NCBI GenBank assembly: GCA_041399065.1
Contig: JAWKTN010000003.1
Coordinates: 744,001 to 808,000, forward strand
Length of the DNA: 64,000 bases
Direction of reading: 5' to 3'
DNA from: JAGQPD01 sp020426865
GTDB lineage: Bacteria; Planctomycetota; Planctomycetia; Pirellulales; Pirellulaceae
Part shown: positions 10,475 through 18,597 of the stretch, one piece after another
How positions within the stretch are numbered: position 1 is the stretch's first letter
Layout: every line of letters begins with the position of its first letter
The notes under the pieces: model-generated
Databases searched by the model: none
The model's input: the letters and a program-made list of their open reading frames with translations, nothing else
Told to the model about the DNA's origin: nothing
Made by a program: the position numbers and the translations under genes

Positions 10475-11894
10475 TTTTCGTTTTGCCTTCGGATGTTGTC
10501 TATTTTTTGCAATGGTCTTCGTTGCAAGCGACGCACAGGCCGACGACGCACCGTTACAACCTTGGCGGGAAAACCCTTGGTACTGGTCCTATCATGGCCA
10601 GCCCGTAATGTTAATGGGTGGCAGCGACGACGACAATCTTTTTCAATGGCCCCAACAGCAGCTGATTCCGCAGCTCGACCGCATCTCCGCGGCAGGCGGC
10701 AATGTGATTCGTAACACGATGAGCGACCGCAAGGATCGTGGCTTCGAAGTCTATCCGTTCCGACAACTGGACAGCGGCAAGTACGACCTCGAGCAGTGGA
10801 ACCCGGAATATTGGCAGCGATTCGAACGAATGTTGGAAGAGACGCGAAAGCGACAGATTGTGGTGCAGATTGAGGTCTGGGACCGCTTCGACTACTCGGA
10901 CAACGGCGGTAACCCGCGCTGGAAGAACCACCCGTACAATCCGGCCAACAACATCAACTACACGTTCGAGCAATCGGGGTTCGTTTCGGAGTATCCCGAT
11001 CATCCGGGCGCCAACAAGCAGCCGTTCTTTTTTACGACGCCCGCACAACGCAACAATGACGTTGTTATGAGGTATCAACAAAACTTTGTCGATAAGCTGC
11101 TCGCATACACATTGCGTTACGATCACGTCTTGTACTGCATGGACAATGAGACGCGCGCCGAACCGGCGTGGGGCACCTACTGGGCACGCCATATCAAGGA
11201 GCGTGCTGTCGCGGCTGGGAGATCTGTCTATGTAACCGAGATGTGGGACGACTGGAACCTGCAAGCCGACTCGCACAAGGAGACGTTCGACCATCCAGAG
11301 CTGTACGACTTCGTGGATGTTTCGCAGAACAATCACAATTCAGGAGACAAACATTGGGACAACTTCTTGTATGTCCGAAAATACCTTGGAAAGCATCCGC
11401 GTCCAATGAATACCACGAAGACATACGGTGCGGATCGAAACAAATTCGGCCATACCGACCAGGACGGTATTGAGCGCTTTTGGCGGCACCTGTTGGCTGG
11501 AGCTGCTTCGGTGCGATTCCATCGCCCCGATTCTGGACTGGGGATTTCCGGCAAGGCGGTTGCTGCCATCCGTGCGGCACGCGCTGTCGAGCAACTGGTT
11601 CCATTCTGGCAGTTGCAACCGGCCAACGAGCTTATACGCGACCGCCGAGCGGGGCAATGTTATCTGGCGGCTGATCAAGCTCGGTCGCTCGTGGCCTATT
11701 TGCCCAAGGGGGGCGAAGTGTCGATCGACCTGTCTTTCAGTAGCCCGGCAACCGCCACGAACAAGGCGACCGTGCATTGGATCAATATCGACACCGGCGA
11801 CGAAGCTGCGACCGAAGAGCATCCCTACACAAAGACGATATCGATCCGTTCGCCCAGCACCAACAACTGGGCCGCCGTCATCTCCGTCGATTGA
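10464..11894 (+). CDS. Secreted glycoside-hydrolase-like protein
   Basis: A 476-residue protein from the ATG at 10464, chosen because the residues that follow (MSVDFRFAFGCCLFFAMVFV, ending near DAQA) form a clear signal peptide; the frame is open further upstream but lacks such a signal. The mature part begins LQPWRENPWYWSYHGQPV and continues with GGNVIRNTMSDRKD, a pattern seen in TIM-barrel glycosidases of the DUF4038/cellulase-like type that open with a beta-strand 'hearth' segment. VVQIEVWDRFDYSD and VLYCMDNETRAEP contain acidic residues at the ends of predicted strands that could be catalytic. The C-terminus (about the last 90 residues, VAYLPKGGEVSIDL) looks like a small beta-sandwich, as in putative collagen-binding C-terminal domains. 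Substrate unknown. Confidence 0.65.
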   Translation: MSVDFRFAFGCCLFFAMVFVASDAQADDAPLQPWRENPWYWSYHGQPVMLMGGSDDDNLFQWPQQQLIPQLDRISAAGGNVIRNTMSDRKDRGFEVYPFRQLDSGKYDLEQWNPEYWQRFERMLEETRKRQIVVQIEVWDRFDYSDNGGNPRWKNHPYNPANNINYTFEQSGFVSEYPDHPGANKQPFFFTTPAQRNNDVVMRYQQNFVDKLLAYTLRYDHVLYCMDNETRAEPAWGTYWARHIKERAVAAGRSVYVTEMWDDWNLQADSHKETFDHPELYDFVDVSQNNHNSGDKHWDNFLYVRKYLGKHPRPMNTTKTYGADRNKFGHTDQDGIERFWRHLLAGAASVRFHRPDSGLGISGKAVAAIRAARAVEQLVPFWQLQPANELIRDRRAGQCYLAADQARSLVAYLPKGGEVSIDLSFSSPATATNKATVHWINIDTGDEAATEEHPYTKTISIRSPSTNNWAAVISVD

Positions 11895-12423
11895 GCTGGG
11901 CGACCGCTGAGTTCGCAGTGATCAGACACACTCGTGCATGTCCCTCTGGGTCATGAAGGGTCAGACCCTGTCTCCGGTTTTCCATGATGGATGGTTGAGG
12001 CACATCGAATTGATCGAACCAATGTCGCGTCCGTGAAACGTACAATGCTTGGCGACATCTACCGGTGTTCGGAGCGAGGCAACGGGATTTGACTCGGCCG
12101 ACGCGCACGTCGGTGTTGCTCAGGTGCGGCCGATCCGCGTAATGCTTTGTGGTTCGAGGCATGCCACCCTATGCGATTGTCTAATACCTCGTGGTTCGAG
12201 GTATTATGGTCGCGAGCCGTGTTGCCGTCCCCGGGCCGAGTGGCGGCTCTGTCGGCGTGTGCCTAGCGTGATACGTCATCAGTGCGATTGGGTCCGCACG
12301 TTCTTTCTTCACTTCGACTCGCCACGCGTCGCCTGCGCACAATAGACGGGAAACACGGTCTGACCCCGCGCAGCGCGGTCATGAATCTCATAGGCTAAGA
12401 ATTCTAAACAAAGGCATATCGAG
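11895..12423. other. Intergenic region with an inverted repeat
   Basis: No convincing gene over about 530 bp. A perfect 10-bp inverted repeat with a 5-nt loop lies at 12182-12206 (taatacctcg and its complement). Two fragments reading 'ggtcagaccctgtctcc' near 11960 and 'ggtctgaccccgcgc' near 12358 are opposite-strand relatives of each other and may be ends of a decayed mobile repeat. Confidence 0.5.
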
Positions 12424-12639
12424 TCAGGTATCAAGACGTTTCAACCGATGGCGGCAAGCAAGAAGACTTAGCAGCAGGTACAGGCCACAATTTGGTTCCG
12501 GAATAGTCGATCCGCGAAATCGGATATTGTCAATTCCCACGTCATAGCGATCGGGTCCGTAGAATTTCAAATAGAGCCTGGTGAACGTCGCACGAGCGCC
12601 CGAGTCCAGCGTTATCACGTTGCCGTTTTCGGGACGCAC
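12424..12639 (-). pseudogene. C-terminal relic of a PEP-CTERM protein
   Basis: About 71 residues on the minus strand end in a recognisable PEP-CTERM tail: IDNIRFRGSTIPEPNCGLY, a hydrophobic stretch (LLLSLLAC) and basic residues (RHRLKRLDT). The upstream part (DSGARATFTRLYLKFYGPDR) looks like the last strands of a jelly-roll domain. There is no signal peptide or plausible full-length start; immediately upstream the sequence becomes a GC-rich repeat. I read it as the 3' remnant of a surface protein gene whose 5' part was replaced. Confidence 0.6.
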
Positions 12640-12780
12640 GCCACCTTGAACTCGCCGTCCCAGGGCCGCAGGCCCTTCACAACCCCTGCCGGGCCCGAAG
12701 GGCCCGGTTTCGGCGCCCCGCGCGCCCAGGGCCGAAGGCCCGACACAAGTGTGTTACAGCCCAGCGCCGGGATCGTACTC
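12640..12780. repeat. GC-rich palindromic intergenic repeat
   Basis: A markedly GC-rich patch containing two related copies of a 'ccagggccg-aggccc' unit (about 12659-12675 and 12726-12742) on either side of an 8-bp palindrome with a 3-nt loop (ccgggccc at 12689-12696 paired with 12700-12707). It separates the PEP-CTERM relic from the next gene and looks like a mobile or REP-like element rather than coding DNA. Confidence 0.45.
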
Positions 12781-12946
12781 GTACTCACCACCGCCGTACT
12801 CGTAGTTGTTGTCGTCGGTCGACCGAGGTTCGACATTCGTTCCATTGCCGGCGCGATCATCGAGTACGACGAAGTGGCATGCGGGTGTTCTACGCCAACG
12901 CGTCGTGCGTTGCGGCGTAGAGCCCTTCGGCGTAGCCGCGCTTGTC

Positions 12947-13339
12947 ATGTCTCCACTACATCTCAAGGTAATTGCTACGTCTTTTATTTTGGTCGCTTGC
13001 AGCCACGCTTTTTCGCAAGGCCCTACTCGCTTCACTCTCACGGAGTTTGAAATCACCCAGAACCCAGGACGCGAATTGACTCCCGCCGAAATTGTCGCAC
13101 ACGTTGTCAATCCATCATATGCACTGTTCGATCCGAACGCGAATTTGTTCTCGTTGCCGATGTTGGTTGTCCTTCCTAATACGGAACACACACGCACTCA
13201 ATTTGGCCAAAGCTATAACGAATGTGATCCTTTGCAGTTTGCGAAATTTGCCGGTGGCAAAGCGGCTGATGATTCCAGCGTTCCAGTTCTAGATGACCAG
13301 GGAGTGCCATGCAAGGCGACGAAGGAGACGAAGGAATGA
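12947..13339 (+). CDS. Hypothetical secreted protein
   Basis: About 130 residues from the ATG at 12947, chosen because it opens with a signal peptide (MSPLHLKVIATSFILVACSH, cleavage near AFSQG). The mature part (RFTLTEFEITQNPGRELTPA, then SYALFDPNANLFSLPMLVVL) is unfamiliar to me; it may be a beta-rich surface domain. The C-terminus is low-complexity and acidic/basic (KATKETKE). Its TGA overlaps the next ATG as ATGA at 13336-13339, so the two genes are probably translated together. Confidence 0.5.
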   Translation: MSPLHLKVIATSFILVACSHAFSQGPTRFTLTEFEITQNPGRELTPAEIVAHVVNPSYALFDPNANLFSLPMLVVLPNTEHTRTQFGQSYNECDPLQFAKFAGGKAADDSSVPVLDDQGVPCKATKETKE

Positions 13340-13983
13340 TTCGTCTAAAATCCACTTCGCAAACGAGACATGGCAGTCGCCGTCTTGATCTAGAACGATT
13401 GGACAATCGTCTCCTACTCGTGGTCACGGCTCCCACGACATTCAATACAAGCTCGGCAGCTTCTGGGCAGTATCACACGTTTAAATGGAACGACGTGCAA
13501 AATGAACTTGGTTGCGAGATCTACCGATCGTTCGACGGAGTTACATACGAGCAAGTCGGTCCCACCTATGCGGCAGACACAACAACCTCTGAAAGGATCG
13601 TTCAGTCGCGTGCCTATTCGTACAAGCTACGAGTGTTCGATGCCACAACGGACGACTACACTCAACCGATCTTCCGACCTGGGCCGGGTGGTGAAGATAG
13701 GAGCATGCAGCTCGAAGCAGAGGTGTCTCTCCCCAACCAAGCACGGCTCGTAACGTTGACTTGGGCACTACGTGGGCCAAGGTCTGGCCCCTTTGACATT
13801 GCTCGGCGGTTGACGCAATCTGAACCTTGGACAAGCCTGCAGTCAAATGTCCCCGGCAACTCCTATGTTGAAAACAGTGTGTCACATGGCCAAAACTACG
13901 AGTATCCCGTCACGCTGTCAGATGACATAGGTCCGACGGCCCACGTTTGGACACATCTCCGTTGCGGTCAACTCAACGATTAG
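13336..13983 (+). pseudogene. N-terminal part of a broken extracellular FN3-like protein
   Basis: Starts with ATG in an ATGA overlap with the previous gene. Residues 1-35 include RRLDLERLDNRLLL, the planctomycete extracellular export motif (the Planc_extracel family). A fibronectin-III-like domain follows (TFKWNDVQNELGCEIYRSFD, then YSYKLRVFD) and a second starts at VTLTWALRG. The frame stops at 13981. From about 13952 the sequence in the next frame reads HISVAVNSTISEKGWVLILL, a sensible continuation of this protein type, so a frameshift near 13950 is likely. The gene as it stands is truncated; the remainder appears in other frames and joins the downstream dockerin gene. Confidence 0.55.
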
Positions 13984-14033
13984 CGAAAAAGGTTGGGTTC
14001 TGATTCTTCTGGACAAAACACCCGCACCTCGCT

Positions 14034-14954
14034 GTGCAAGGCACCGTTAATTTGGATGCTGCAGCGATTGAATTTCAAGTCATCGTGAAGAGGCGAGGAG
14101 TGCTTATCGTTGATCTTGTGTTCGGCAGCGATGAGTTTCCCTCCTACAACGCAACAGTCGTGAACGATTTCCCAATGATTATCGTTCAGCGAATTGACCA
14201 ACCGCAGCCAAGCGTCAACCTCATCAAGTTCACCAAACAGGTGGGAACCAACGCTCCCACCGTGCGGCCCCTAACACTCGATGATATTGACAGATGCCCA
14301 ACGACATTCTTCAAACAAAACCGGCCTGAGCCAGCTACCTACCAACAGGCCCTCGGAGGTGCCGGTTACGATACGTTGCCTGAGACCTACTACGATCATG
14401 AATTGTGTGGATTCACCAAAGTTCTGACTCGTGACATTAAGCTCGACCCTGGGACATATAGAATCAAAATCTGTGTCGCCGATTGTTCGACTAACCCAGC
14501 AAACGGTTGGATCGACTCAGCCCTATTTGTGCCCAACAACGGTGTCCGCTTTTTTTCACTTGCTGATTACAACAACAATGGTGTCGTCGATGCGGCCGAT
14601 TATACGGTCTGGAAAGATAGCTTCGGACAGTCGGTACCACCTGGAACCGGTGCCGACGGCAATGTGAATGGTGTCATCGATGCTGCCGACTATACGGTAT
14701 GGAAGGATGATTTTGGCTTGGGGTATTTTGCTGAGGACTTCAATCGTGACGGAAAGGTTGACGACCAGGACAGGACTATCTTGCTCGAATACCTGCCACC
14801 CAATTGGAATACTCCTGACCCAAACGGAGTTTACCCAAAGGGCCTAAAAGACTGTGCCTCGCGTGCGGAGGGCGATGCTACCGCCGATGGAGAAATTGAC
14901 AGGGATGATGTCAATGCGTACAATCTCAAGACGAGCGGGTCGCCAATTCAATAG
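14034..14954 (+). CDS. Choice-of-anchor-L / dockerin protein, probably the tail of a broken gene
   Basis: About 306 residues from GTG 14034; an in-frame stop lies at 14001. No signal peptide is present. The first half (IVDLVFGSDEFPSYNATVV, FPMIIVQRID) matches the core of choice-of-anchor-L domains, whose N-terminal strands are missing. The second half carries three dockerin type I/EF-hand-like loops (DYNNNGVVDAADYTVW, DGNVNGVIDAADYTVW, DFNRDGKVDDQDRTI) and a fourth weaker one near the end. Together with the upstream FN3-like fragment this looks like one extracellular protein broken by at least two frameshifts. If expressed alone it would lack export information. Confidence 0.55.
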   Translation: MQGTVNLDAAAIEFQVIVKRRGVLIVDLVFGSDEFPSYNATVVNDFPMIIVQRIDQPQPSVNLIKFTKQVGTNAPTVRPLTLDDIDRCPTTFFKQNRPEPATYQQALGGAGYDTLPETYYDHELCGFTKVLTRDIKLDPGTYRIKICVADCSTNPANGWIDSALFVPNNGVRFFSLADYNNNGVVDAADYTVWKDSFGQSVPPGTGADGNVNGVIDAADYTVWKDDFGLGYFAEDFNRDGKVDDQDRTILLEYLPPNWNTPDPNGVYPKGLKDCASRAEGDATADGEIDRDDVNAYNLKTSGSPIQ

Positions 14955-15079
14955 CGAGTGCGTGCTTACCCAATCAGTGTCGCAAGCGACCTCTTTTGCA
15001 AAAGGCGGGGAGTTCGCTTGAATGCACTGCAGGGGGGAACTGGCAAAGGGGCAACCAATTGCCTGCTGTGAGTTGTATC

Positions 15080-15832
15080 ATGTCCACCCTTCCTCGTCCT
15101 GTTCGATGCTTGGTCGCGTTGGTGACAATCAAGCTTACTCTTTTGTTCGGGGCAGCCGTACGTGCCGATATTACGATCGACGACTTCGAGGTTCCCGCCG
15201 AGCTTGTTCTGGACTATCCGTACCTGAGCAATATTGGTCCCGATTACCAGTTCGATATCGGCGACTTAAGTGCCAGGCGGAGTATGTTCTTGGACGGCAT
15301 CGATACCGCCATGGACTCAAGCGTCACCCAACCTTCGCATCTGTCTTTAGATAATTACAGTTTTACCCAAACGGCTAGTTCAAATGCTTCCTTTCACGTC
15401 GACTACCGGTTTGGTGAACATGCCGATCTAACGATCGACGGCAATGACGGTTTCCTCGTTGATGTAGATTCTGTTACCGGCACTAAGGAACCCACATTCA
15501 TTCGCATCATTGTGGCGGATAAGCGAACCCATTACGAATCCTATGCGAAACTTCCAATCAGTTCCAACCCTTATTCAGTTGAATTCCCTTTTGACGACTT
15601 TCGAGGATTGGGTGGGGCACCCGTTACACCAGATTTTGAGAATATTGTTTTTGTGACGATGGACGTAATTCACATTGTTCCACAAGACACATTCACATTT
15701 CACGCCGCCATTGACCGAATCAGGGTTGGTCAAATCGTGCCCGAACCAAGCATATGTTGGGTTCTGTTGGCGGTAGTGATGCCGTATGCACGGTGTGTCG
15801 GGACGTCCATGTGTCGCGGTCGTATCGTGTGA
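15080..15832 (+). CDS. PEP-CTERM-type secreted protein
   Basis: A 250-residue protein from ATG 15080, selected because it begins the signal peptide (MSTLPRPVRCLVALVTIKLT, then LLFGAAVRA). The mature region (TIDDFEVPAELVLDYPYLSN) is a predicted beta-sandwich resembling carbohydrate-binding-like domains of planctomycete surface proteins. The C-terminus shows a PEP-CTERM arrangement: IRVGQIVPEPSICWVLLAVV followed by a short basic tail ending RGRIV. PEP-CTERM proteins are processed and anchored by an exosortase, which is not in this window. Function unknown. Confidence 0.7.
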   Translation: MSTLPRPVRCLVALVTIKLTLLFGAAVRADITIDDFEVPAELVLDYPYLSNIGPDYQFDIGDLSARRSMFLDGIDTAMDSSVTQPSHLSLDNYSFTQTASSNASFHVDYRFGEHADLTIDGNDGFLVDVDSVTGTKEPTFIRIIVADKRTHYESYAKLPISSNPYSVEFPFDDFRGLGGAPVTPDFENIVFVTMDVIHIVPQDTFTFHAAIDRIRVGQIVPEPSICWVLLAVVMPYARCVGTSMCRGRIV

Positions 15833-15861
15833 CCTAATAGGACTTCCCAAATTCGTGCCGA

Positions 15862-15887
15862 TTGTCCCGCAGTCAACTGCGGGACAA
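15862..15887 (+). terminator. Hairpin downstream of the PEP-CTERM gene
   Basis: A perfect 11-bp stem (ttgtcccgcag at 15862-15872, complement at 15877-15887) with a 4-nt loop, 30 bp past the stop codon. It is followed by a short pyrimidine-rich run (ctccattttc). The position fits an intrinsic terminator. Confidence 0.6.
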
Positions 15888-16247
15888 CTCCATTTTCAAG
15901 CAATAAGTTCTTCCGTCATCGTTCTCGTCGCGAAACGCTTTTGTCGCAGGAAGCTGTCGCCCTTTGGAGTCCCAGCATGTTAGAATTAGATGCCACATGC
16001 TGGACGCTTGGGCGTCAATGCGGCACTTTCTAAGTCGGCATGCGAACAAGAGTTACTGTTTCTGAACTGCTAGATGTGTGTCTGCAGCGTTTCGATCGAT
16101 AACTCCAATTTGCGATAAAAACGATATTATAAACGGTACCGACGTTGATTTGTGGAATGCCGCTGTTCTCCCGTCAGCTTCAGATAACTCCTTAACGGCG
16201 ATGACAGTTGTGGCAACGACATGTCGTGTACGAGAGAGGCTTAGCCA
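15888..16247. other. Gene-free stretch
   Basis: About 360 bp with no convincing coding sequence. It probably carries the promoter of the following signal-peptide gene, but no clear promoter elements were recognised. Confidence 0.5.
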
Positions 16248-16613
16248 ATGATTCGACCTTCCATGGGATTCCTATTTGTGTTGGTTCTATCGAGCACTGC
16301 CCTCGGTAGCTTTGTTCTCGATGAATTCAATGACAGCCAAGAAGCTCTGTGTGGCACACTCGCATGTCCAATTGAAGAGTCCCTCTTGACTCTTGAGCCG
16401 CTCGGGCTTCGGAGATTGTTTGGTGCACGTTCCTTGCTTTACGAAACCATACGAATCGACTCAAACATTTCGTCACCGTCTAAACTAATGGCGATCGGCG
16501 TCGAAATGGAGCCCACCGGTCTGACGAACATGATTCCGCGTCTGTGGGACCTTCGCAGGCAAAACCAGCCAAACGGGCCCACCGGGAAAACAGCACGCAA
16601 TGATGGGTTTTAA
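16248..16613 (+). pseudogene. Truncated secreted-protein gene with a chimeric tail
   Basis: The first 80 or so residues are sensible: a signal peptide (MIRPSMGFLFVLVLSSTALG) and a start typical of PEP-CTERM proteins (FVLDEFNDSQEALC). After about residue 85 the sequence switches to a polar tail (RLWDLRRQNQPNGPTGKTAR) encoded by intergenic repeat-like DNA, and the frame ends at 16613. No anchor or dockerin follows. I infer that a repeat insertion or rearrangement near 16500 removed the 3' part of a surface-protein gene. Confidence 0.5.
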
Positions 16614-17032
16614 GAGGCATGAACAGACAAAGAAGGGGGCGAGAAAAGGGCGCCCAACCATCACGGTTGGACGCGCAACGAAAAACTTCTTCGTCTGGCC
16701 CGGCTATCCCTCGCCAGGTTGCTCCCCAGCATTGCCTGGCTCCGTTTCGCCGAACAAAATCAGCATAATCTGCGGACATGCAACTTTCAAAATCGGCCAA
16801 ACGCGCTCACCGGGTCTAGCAACCGAACTCCACATCGGAAACAATGATCACGACTATTCATCACCACTAACAACTGGCCGGTTTTGAAGCGCCCACGAGT
16901 GGCCGGTTTTAAAGCGCCCCCTGACATCTTGGCACAAACAACATTCGCGACTCACTCGCCCCAATCGCGAAGTGCTGACGCACTGTTTTTCGCAGACAAA
17001 ACGCCTCATTACACAACCCCCCCTTATTTCGC
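16614..17032. other. Repeat-rich intergenic segment
   Basis: No plausible gene. It holds a small hairpin (ccaacc at 16654-16659 paired with 16665-16670) and a pair of direct repeats listed separately. On the minus strand an open frame of about 100 codons (16480-16800) overlaps the chimeric end of the previous gene; its composition looks like repeat DNA. Confidence 0.4.
16875..16919. repeat. Two direct repeats resembling an IS end
   Basis: A 20-bp unit (tggccggtttt-aagcgccc) occurs at 16875-16894 and again at 16900-16919 with one mismatch and a 25-bp period. Tandem terminal repeats of this style are found at the ends of IS21-like elements, but no transposase is next to it, so identification as an IS remnant is inference. 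Confidence 0.4.
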
Positions 17033-17064
17033 TTGACAATATACCATAAAGGATATACCCTTTA
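17033..17064 (+). promoter_or_regulatory. Promoter and inverted-repeat operator of the toxin-antitoxin pair
   Basis: A consensus -35 TTGACA at 17033-17038 is followed by a -10-like TATACC at 17054-17059 (15-bp spacer; TACCCT at 17056 would give 17). Overlapping the -10 is a perfect inverted repeat, taaagg (17047-17052) and ccttta (17059-17064) separated by 6 bp. A heptamer, atatacc, is repeated at 17039 and 17053. The layout fits autorepression by the Xre-type antitoxin encoded downstream. Confidence 0.55.
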
Positions 17065-17081
17065 GCGTAATCGATCGAACC

Positions 17082-17444
17082 ATGGCAAAAGAGAGTTGGC
17101 CGGATGATGCGGCGACGGTTCATTGGGAGGGAGATAGCCGCGAGGTGCTGGCTAGATTCCCAGCGGCCATTCGCCGGAAGATTGGAAGCGACATTATGCG
17201 ACTCCAACTTGGAGAGATGCCGCTAAGTAGCCGCCCCATGCCCTCCGTTGGTAGGGGTGTATTTGAACTGCGGCAGATGGACGATCGGGGCTGGTATCGC
17301 GTCATCTATCTGCAACGGATAGCCAATCGCATTTTTATGCTACATAGCTTTACCAAGAAATCAGCGAAAACATCGGCCCGCGACCTAGGAATTGCTACTA
17401 CTCGCCTTCGGCAGGTGCGACGCCGTTTAGAGGAGCACAAATAA
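17082..17444 (+). CDS. Gp49/HigB-like toxin
   Basis: A 120-residue basic protein resembling the phage-derived Gp49-like (DUF891) branch of the RelE/HigB toxins. The hallmark segment is FELRQMDDRGWYRVIYLQRI followed by IFMLHSFTKKSAKTSARDLG; the family typically has the same 'R-x-F-Y ... LHxFxKK-S-KT' pattern. HigB toxins are ribosome-dependent mRNA interferases. The ATG at 17082 lies 18 bp past the operator and has no obvious Shine-Dalgarno. It is followed after one base by the antitoxin gene, the toxin-first order usual for HigBA. Confidence 0.8.
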   Translation: MAKESWPDDAATVHWEGDSREVLARFPAAIRRKIGSDIMRLQLGEMPLSSRPMPSVGRGVFELRQMDDRGWYRVIYLQRIANRIFMLHSFTKKSAKTSARDLGIATTRLRQVRRRLEEHK

Positions 17445-17445
17445 A

Positions 17446-17778
17446 ATGCCAAAGCCAACAAAGAACGATAAACCGCATGTGTCGACCGTTGGTACTCTTT
17501 TCGAGGATCTCGGTTTCTCTCCGGAAGAGGCTGCGGTCCTTCGACTAAAAACTACTCTTCACATGGAGATTCTTCGCGAAGTAAAACGTCGCGGCCTCAC
17601 CCAAAAAGAGGTGGGACGGATCCTCGACATGCAGCAGCCCCACGTAAGCAAACTACTTAGCGGTGACCTCGACCGCACATCTGCTGACAGACTTACTAGA
17701 TACCTCCGACTTCTTGGCCGCGAGGTTACAGTCAAAACGAAAAAAGCCCAGAGACTCGAAGGCTCCGAGGTCGCGTAG
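17446..17778 (+). CDS. Xre-family antitoxin (HigA-like)
   Basis: A 110-residue protein with a central helix-turn-helix: ILREVKRRGLTQKEVGRIL, then MQQPHVSKLLSGDLDRTSAD. This is the arrangement of Xre antitoxins that accompany Gp49-like toxins. The N-terminal stretch (GTLFEDLGFSPEEAAVLRLK) is also typical of this antitoxin subgroup. It should neutralise the toxin and bind the palindrome upstream of the operon. Only 1 bp separates it from the toxin stop codon. Confidence 0.85.
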   Translation: MPKPTKNDKPHVSTVGTLFEDLGFSPEEAAVLRLKTTLHMEILREVKRRGLTQKEVGRILDMQQPHVSKLLSGDLDRTSADRLTRYLRLLGREVTVKTKKAQRLEGSEVA

Positions 17779-17909
17779 TTGCTACACAGTCTTTCCCTGT
17801 ATGCACCCTTCTCGAGCCAGGTTGGCGACTTGTTAGTATTATTAGCGAAGGTCCGTTCTTTCGAAATGGCCGGGAACGGTAGCCTTCTTTGGGAAATTGT
17901 CGTTCGAAC

Positions 17910-17935
17910 GAGGCTTGTCCTACTCGACAAGCCTC
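17910..17935. terminator. Hairpin between convergent genes
   Basis: A perfect 10-bp stem (gaggcttgtc at 17910-17919, complement at 17926-17935) with a 6-nt loop. It lies between the antitoxin stop and the stop of the minus-strand membrane-protein gene, a position suited to bidirectional termination, although no T-tract is evident. Confidence 0.5.
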
Positions 17936-17953
17936 CATCGCTCCCGCGTACGA

Positions 17954-18226
17954 CTAAACAGTTTCTGACTGTCTAAGAAGCTTTGCTGCCGCATCCCATG
18001 ACGTTTTGAAGAGGAACACTACGTAAAGGCTTGTATCAGCAATCACAAGTGTCCATTCAGCTCCTTCAATCGCGAATATCAGACCGTTTACCCACCCGCA
18101 GTGCTTTAACCAATGAACAAGAACGTTGAGTAGCACAGCCGGTGCGTAAATCAACAAAAACACTAACGTTCCAAGAATGACGTGCCTTGCAAATTCCCAA
18201 AGCACCTCTCGGTCGTTTTCGTTCAT
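17954..18226 (-). CDS. Small membrane protein, function unknown
   Basis: A 90-residue protein with a hydrophobic N-terminal half (VILGTLVFLLIYAPAVLLNV) and a second hydrophobic segment (ADTSLYVVFLF), suggesting two or three membrane passes. An AGGAGAG ribosome-binding site lies just upstream of the ATG, supporting expression. I do not recognise a family. It sits in a block of small accessory genes separated by hairpins, beside a conjugation relic, and may belong to a mobile element. Confidence 0.55.
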   Translation of the reverse strand: MNENDREVLWEFARHVILGTLVFLLIYAPAVLLNVLVHWLKHCGWVNGLIFAIEGAEWTLVIADTSLYVVFLFKTSWDAAAKLLRQSETV

Positions 18227-18261
18227 CTCTTCTCTCTCCTAATCCATTCCCGTCGATAACC

Positions 18262-18310
18262 GCGGGTCCCTACGGTGGTCGGGATAGGTCATCCCGACCA
18301 CCGCACCCGC
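18262..18310 (-). terminator. Strong hairpin after the 18319 gene
   Basis: A perfect 13-bp stem (cggtggtcgggat at 18273-18285, complement at 18291-18303) with a 5-nt loop, extended by an outer 6-bp match (gcgggt at 18262-18267 with acccgc at 18305-18310). It begins about 10 bp beyond the stop of the minus-strand gene ending at 18319. Confidence 0.6.
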
Positions 18311-18318
18311 AACGTGTG

Positions 18319-18597
18319 CTATTTCCCGTTCAGCCGATTACCGTTTTGCTGCGGGTAACGTCCATACCCAAGCCGCTCCTCCTTTTCATACCCGACCGCA
18401 TTTGCGAGTCGTATCTTTAGCCCCACGTACTGCCGTGCCATCTCGATCCCCACTCGAAGCTCTCGGGCAGCGTCAGCGAGATGTGCCAACTCTTCGCGAT
18501 TCGACTTGCCAATCATATTCGCTCTCCCTATGATGTTCACAACGGTCTCACCATTTCCTAGGCGGTTTGACGCCGCTCTTCCAAACCGCTTAGGCAT
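18319..18597 (-). CDS. Small hypothetical protein
   Basis: About 92 residues from the ATG at 18597 (MPKRFGRAASNRLGNGETVV); the frame could start at 18669 but the extra part reads like noncoding sequence. The protein is polar with a long amphipathic helix (NREELAHLADAARELRVGIE) and a glycine/asparagine-rich basic end. No family recognised. A strong hairpin follows its stop codon, which supports it being a transcribed unit. Confidence 0.45.
   Translation of the reverse strand: MPKRFGRAASNRLGNGETVVNIIGRANMIGKSNREELAHLADAARELRVGIEMARQYVGLKIRLANAVGYEKEERLGYGRYPQQNGNRLNGK

Noticed and set aside
16480..16800. Minus-strand frame opposite the truncated secreted-protein gene
   Set aside because: Cys/Trp-rich, repeat-like composition and no start signal; probably part of an interspersed repeat.
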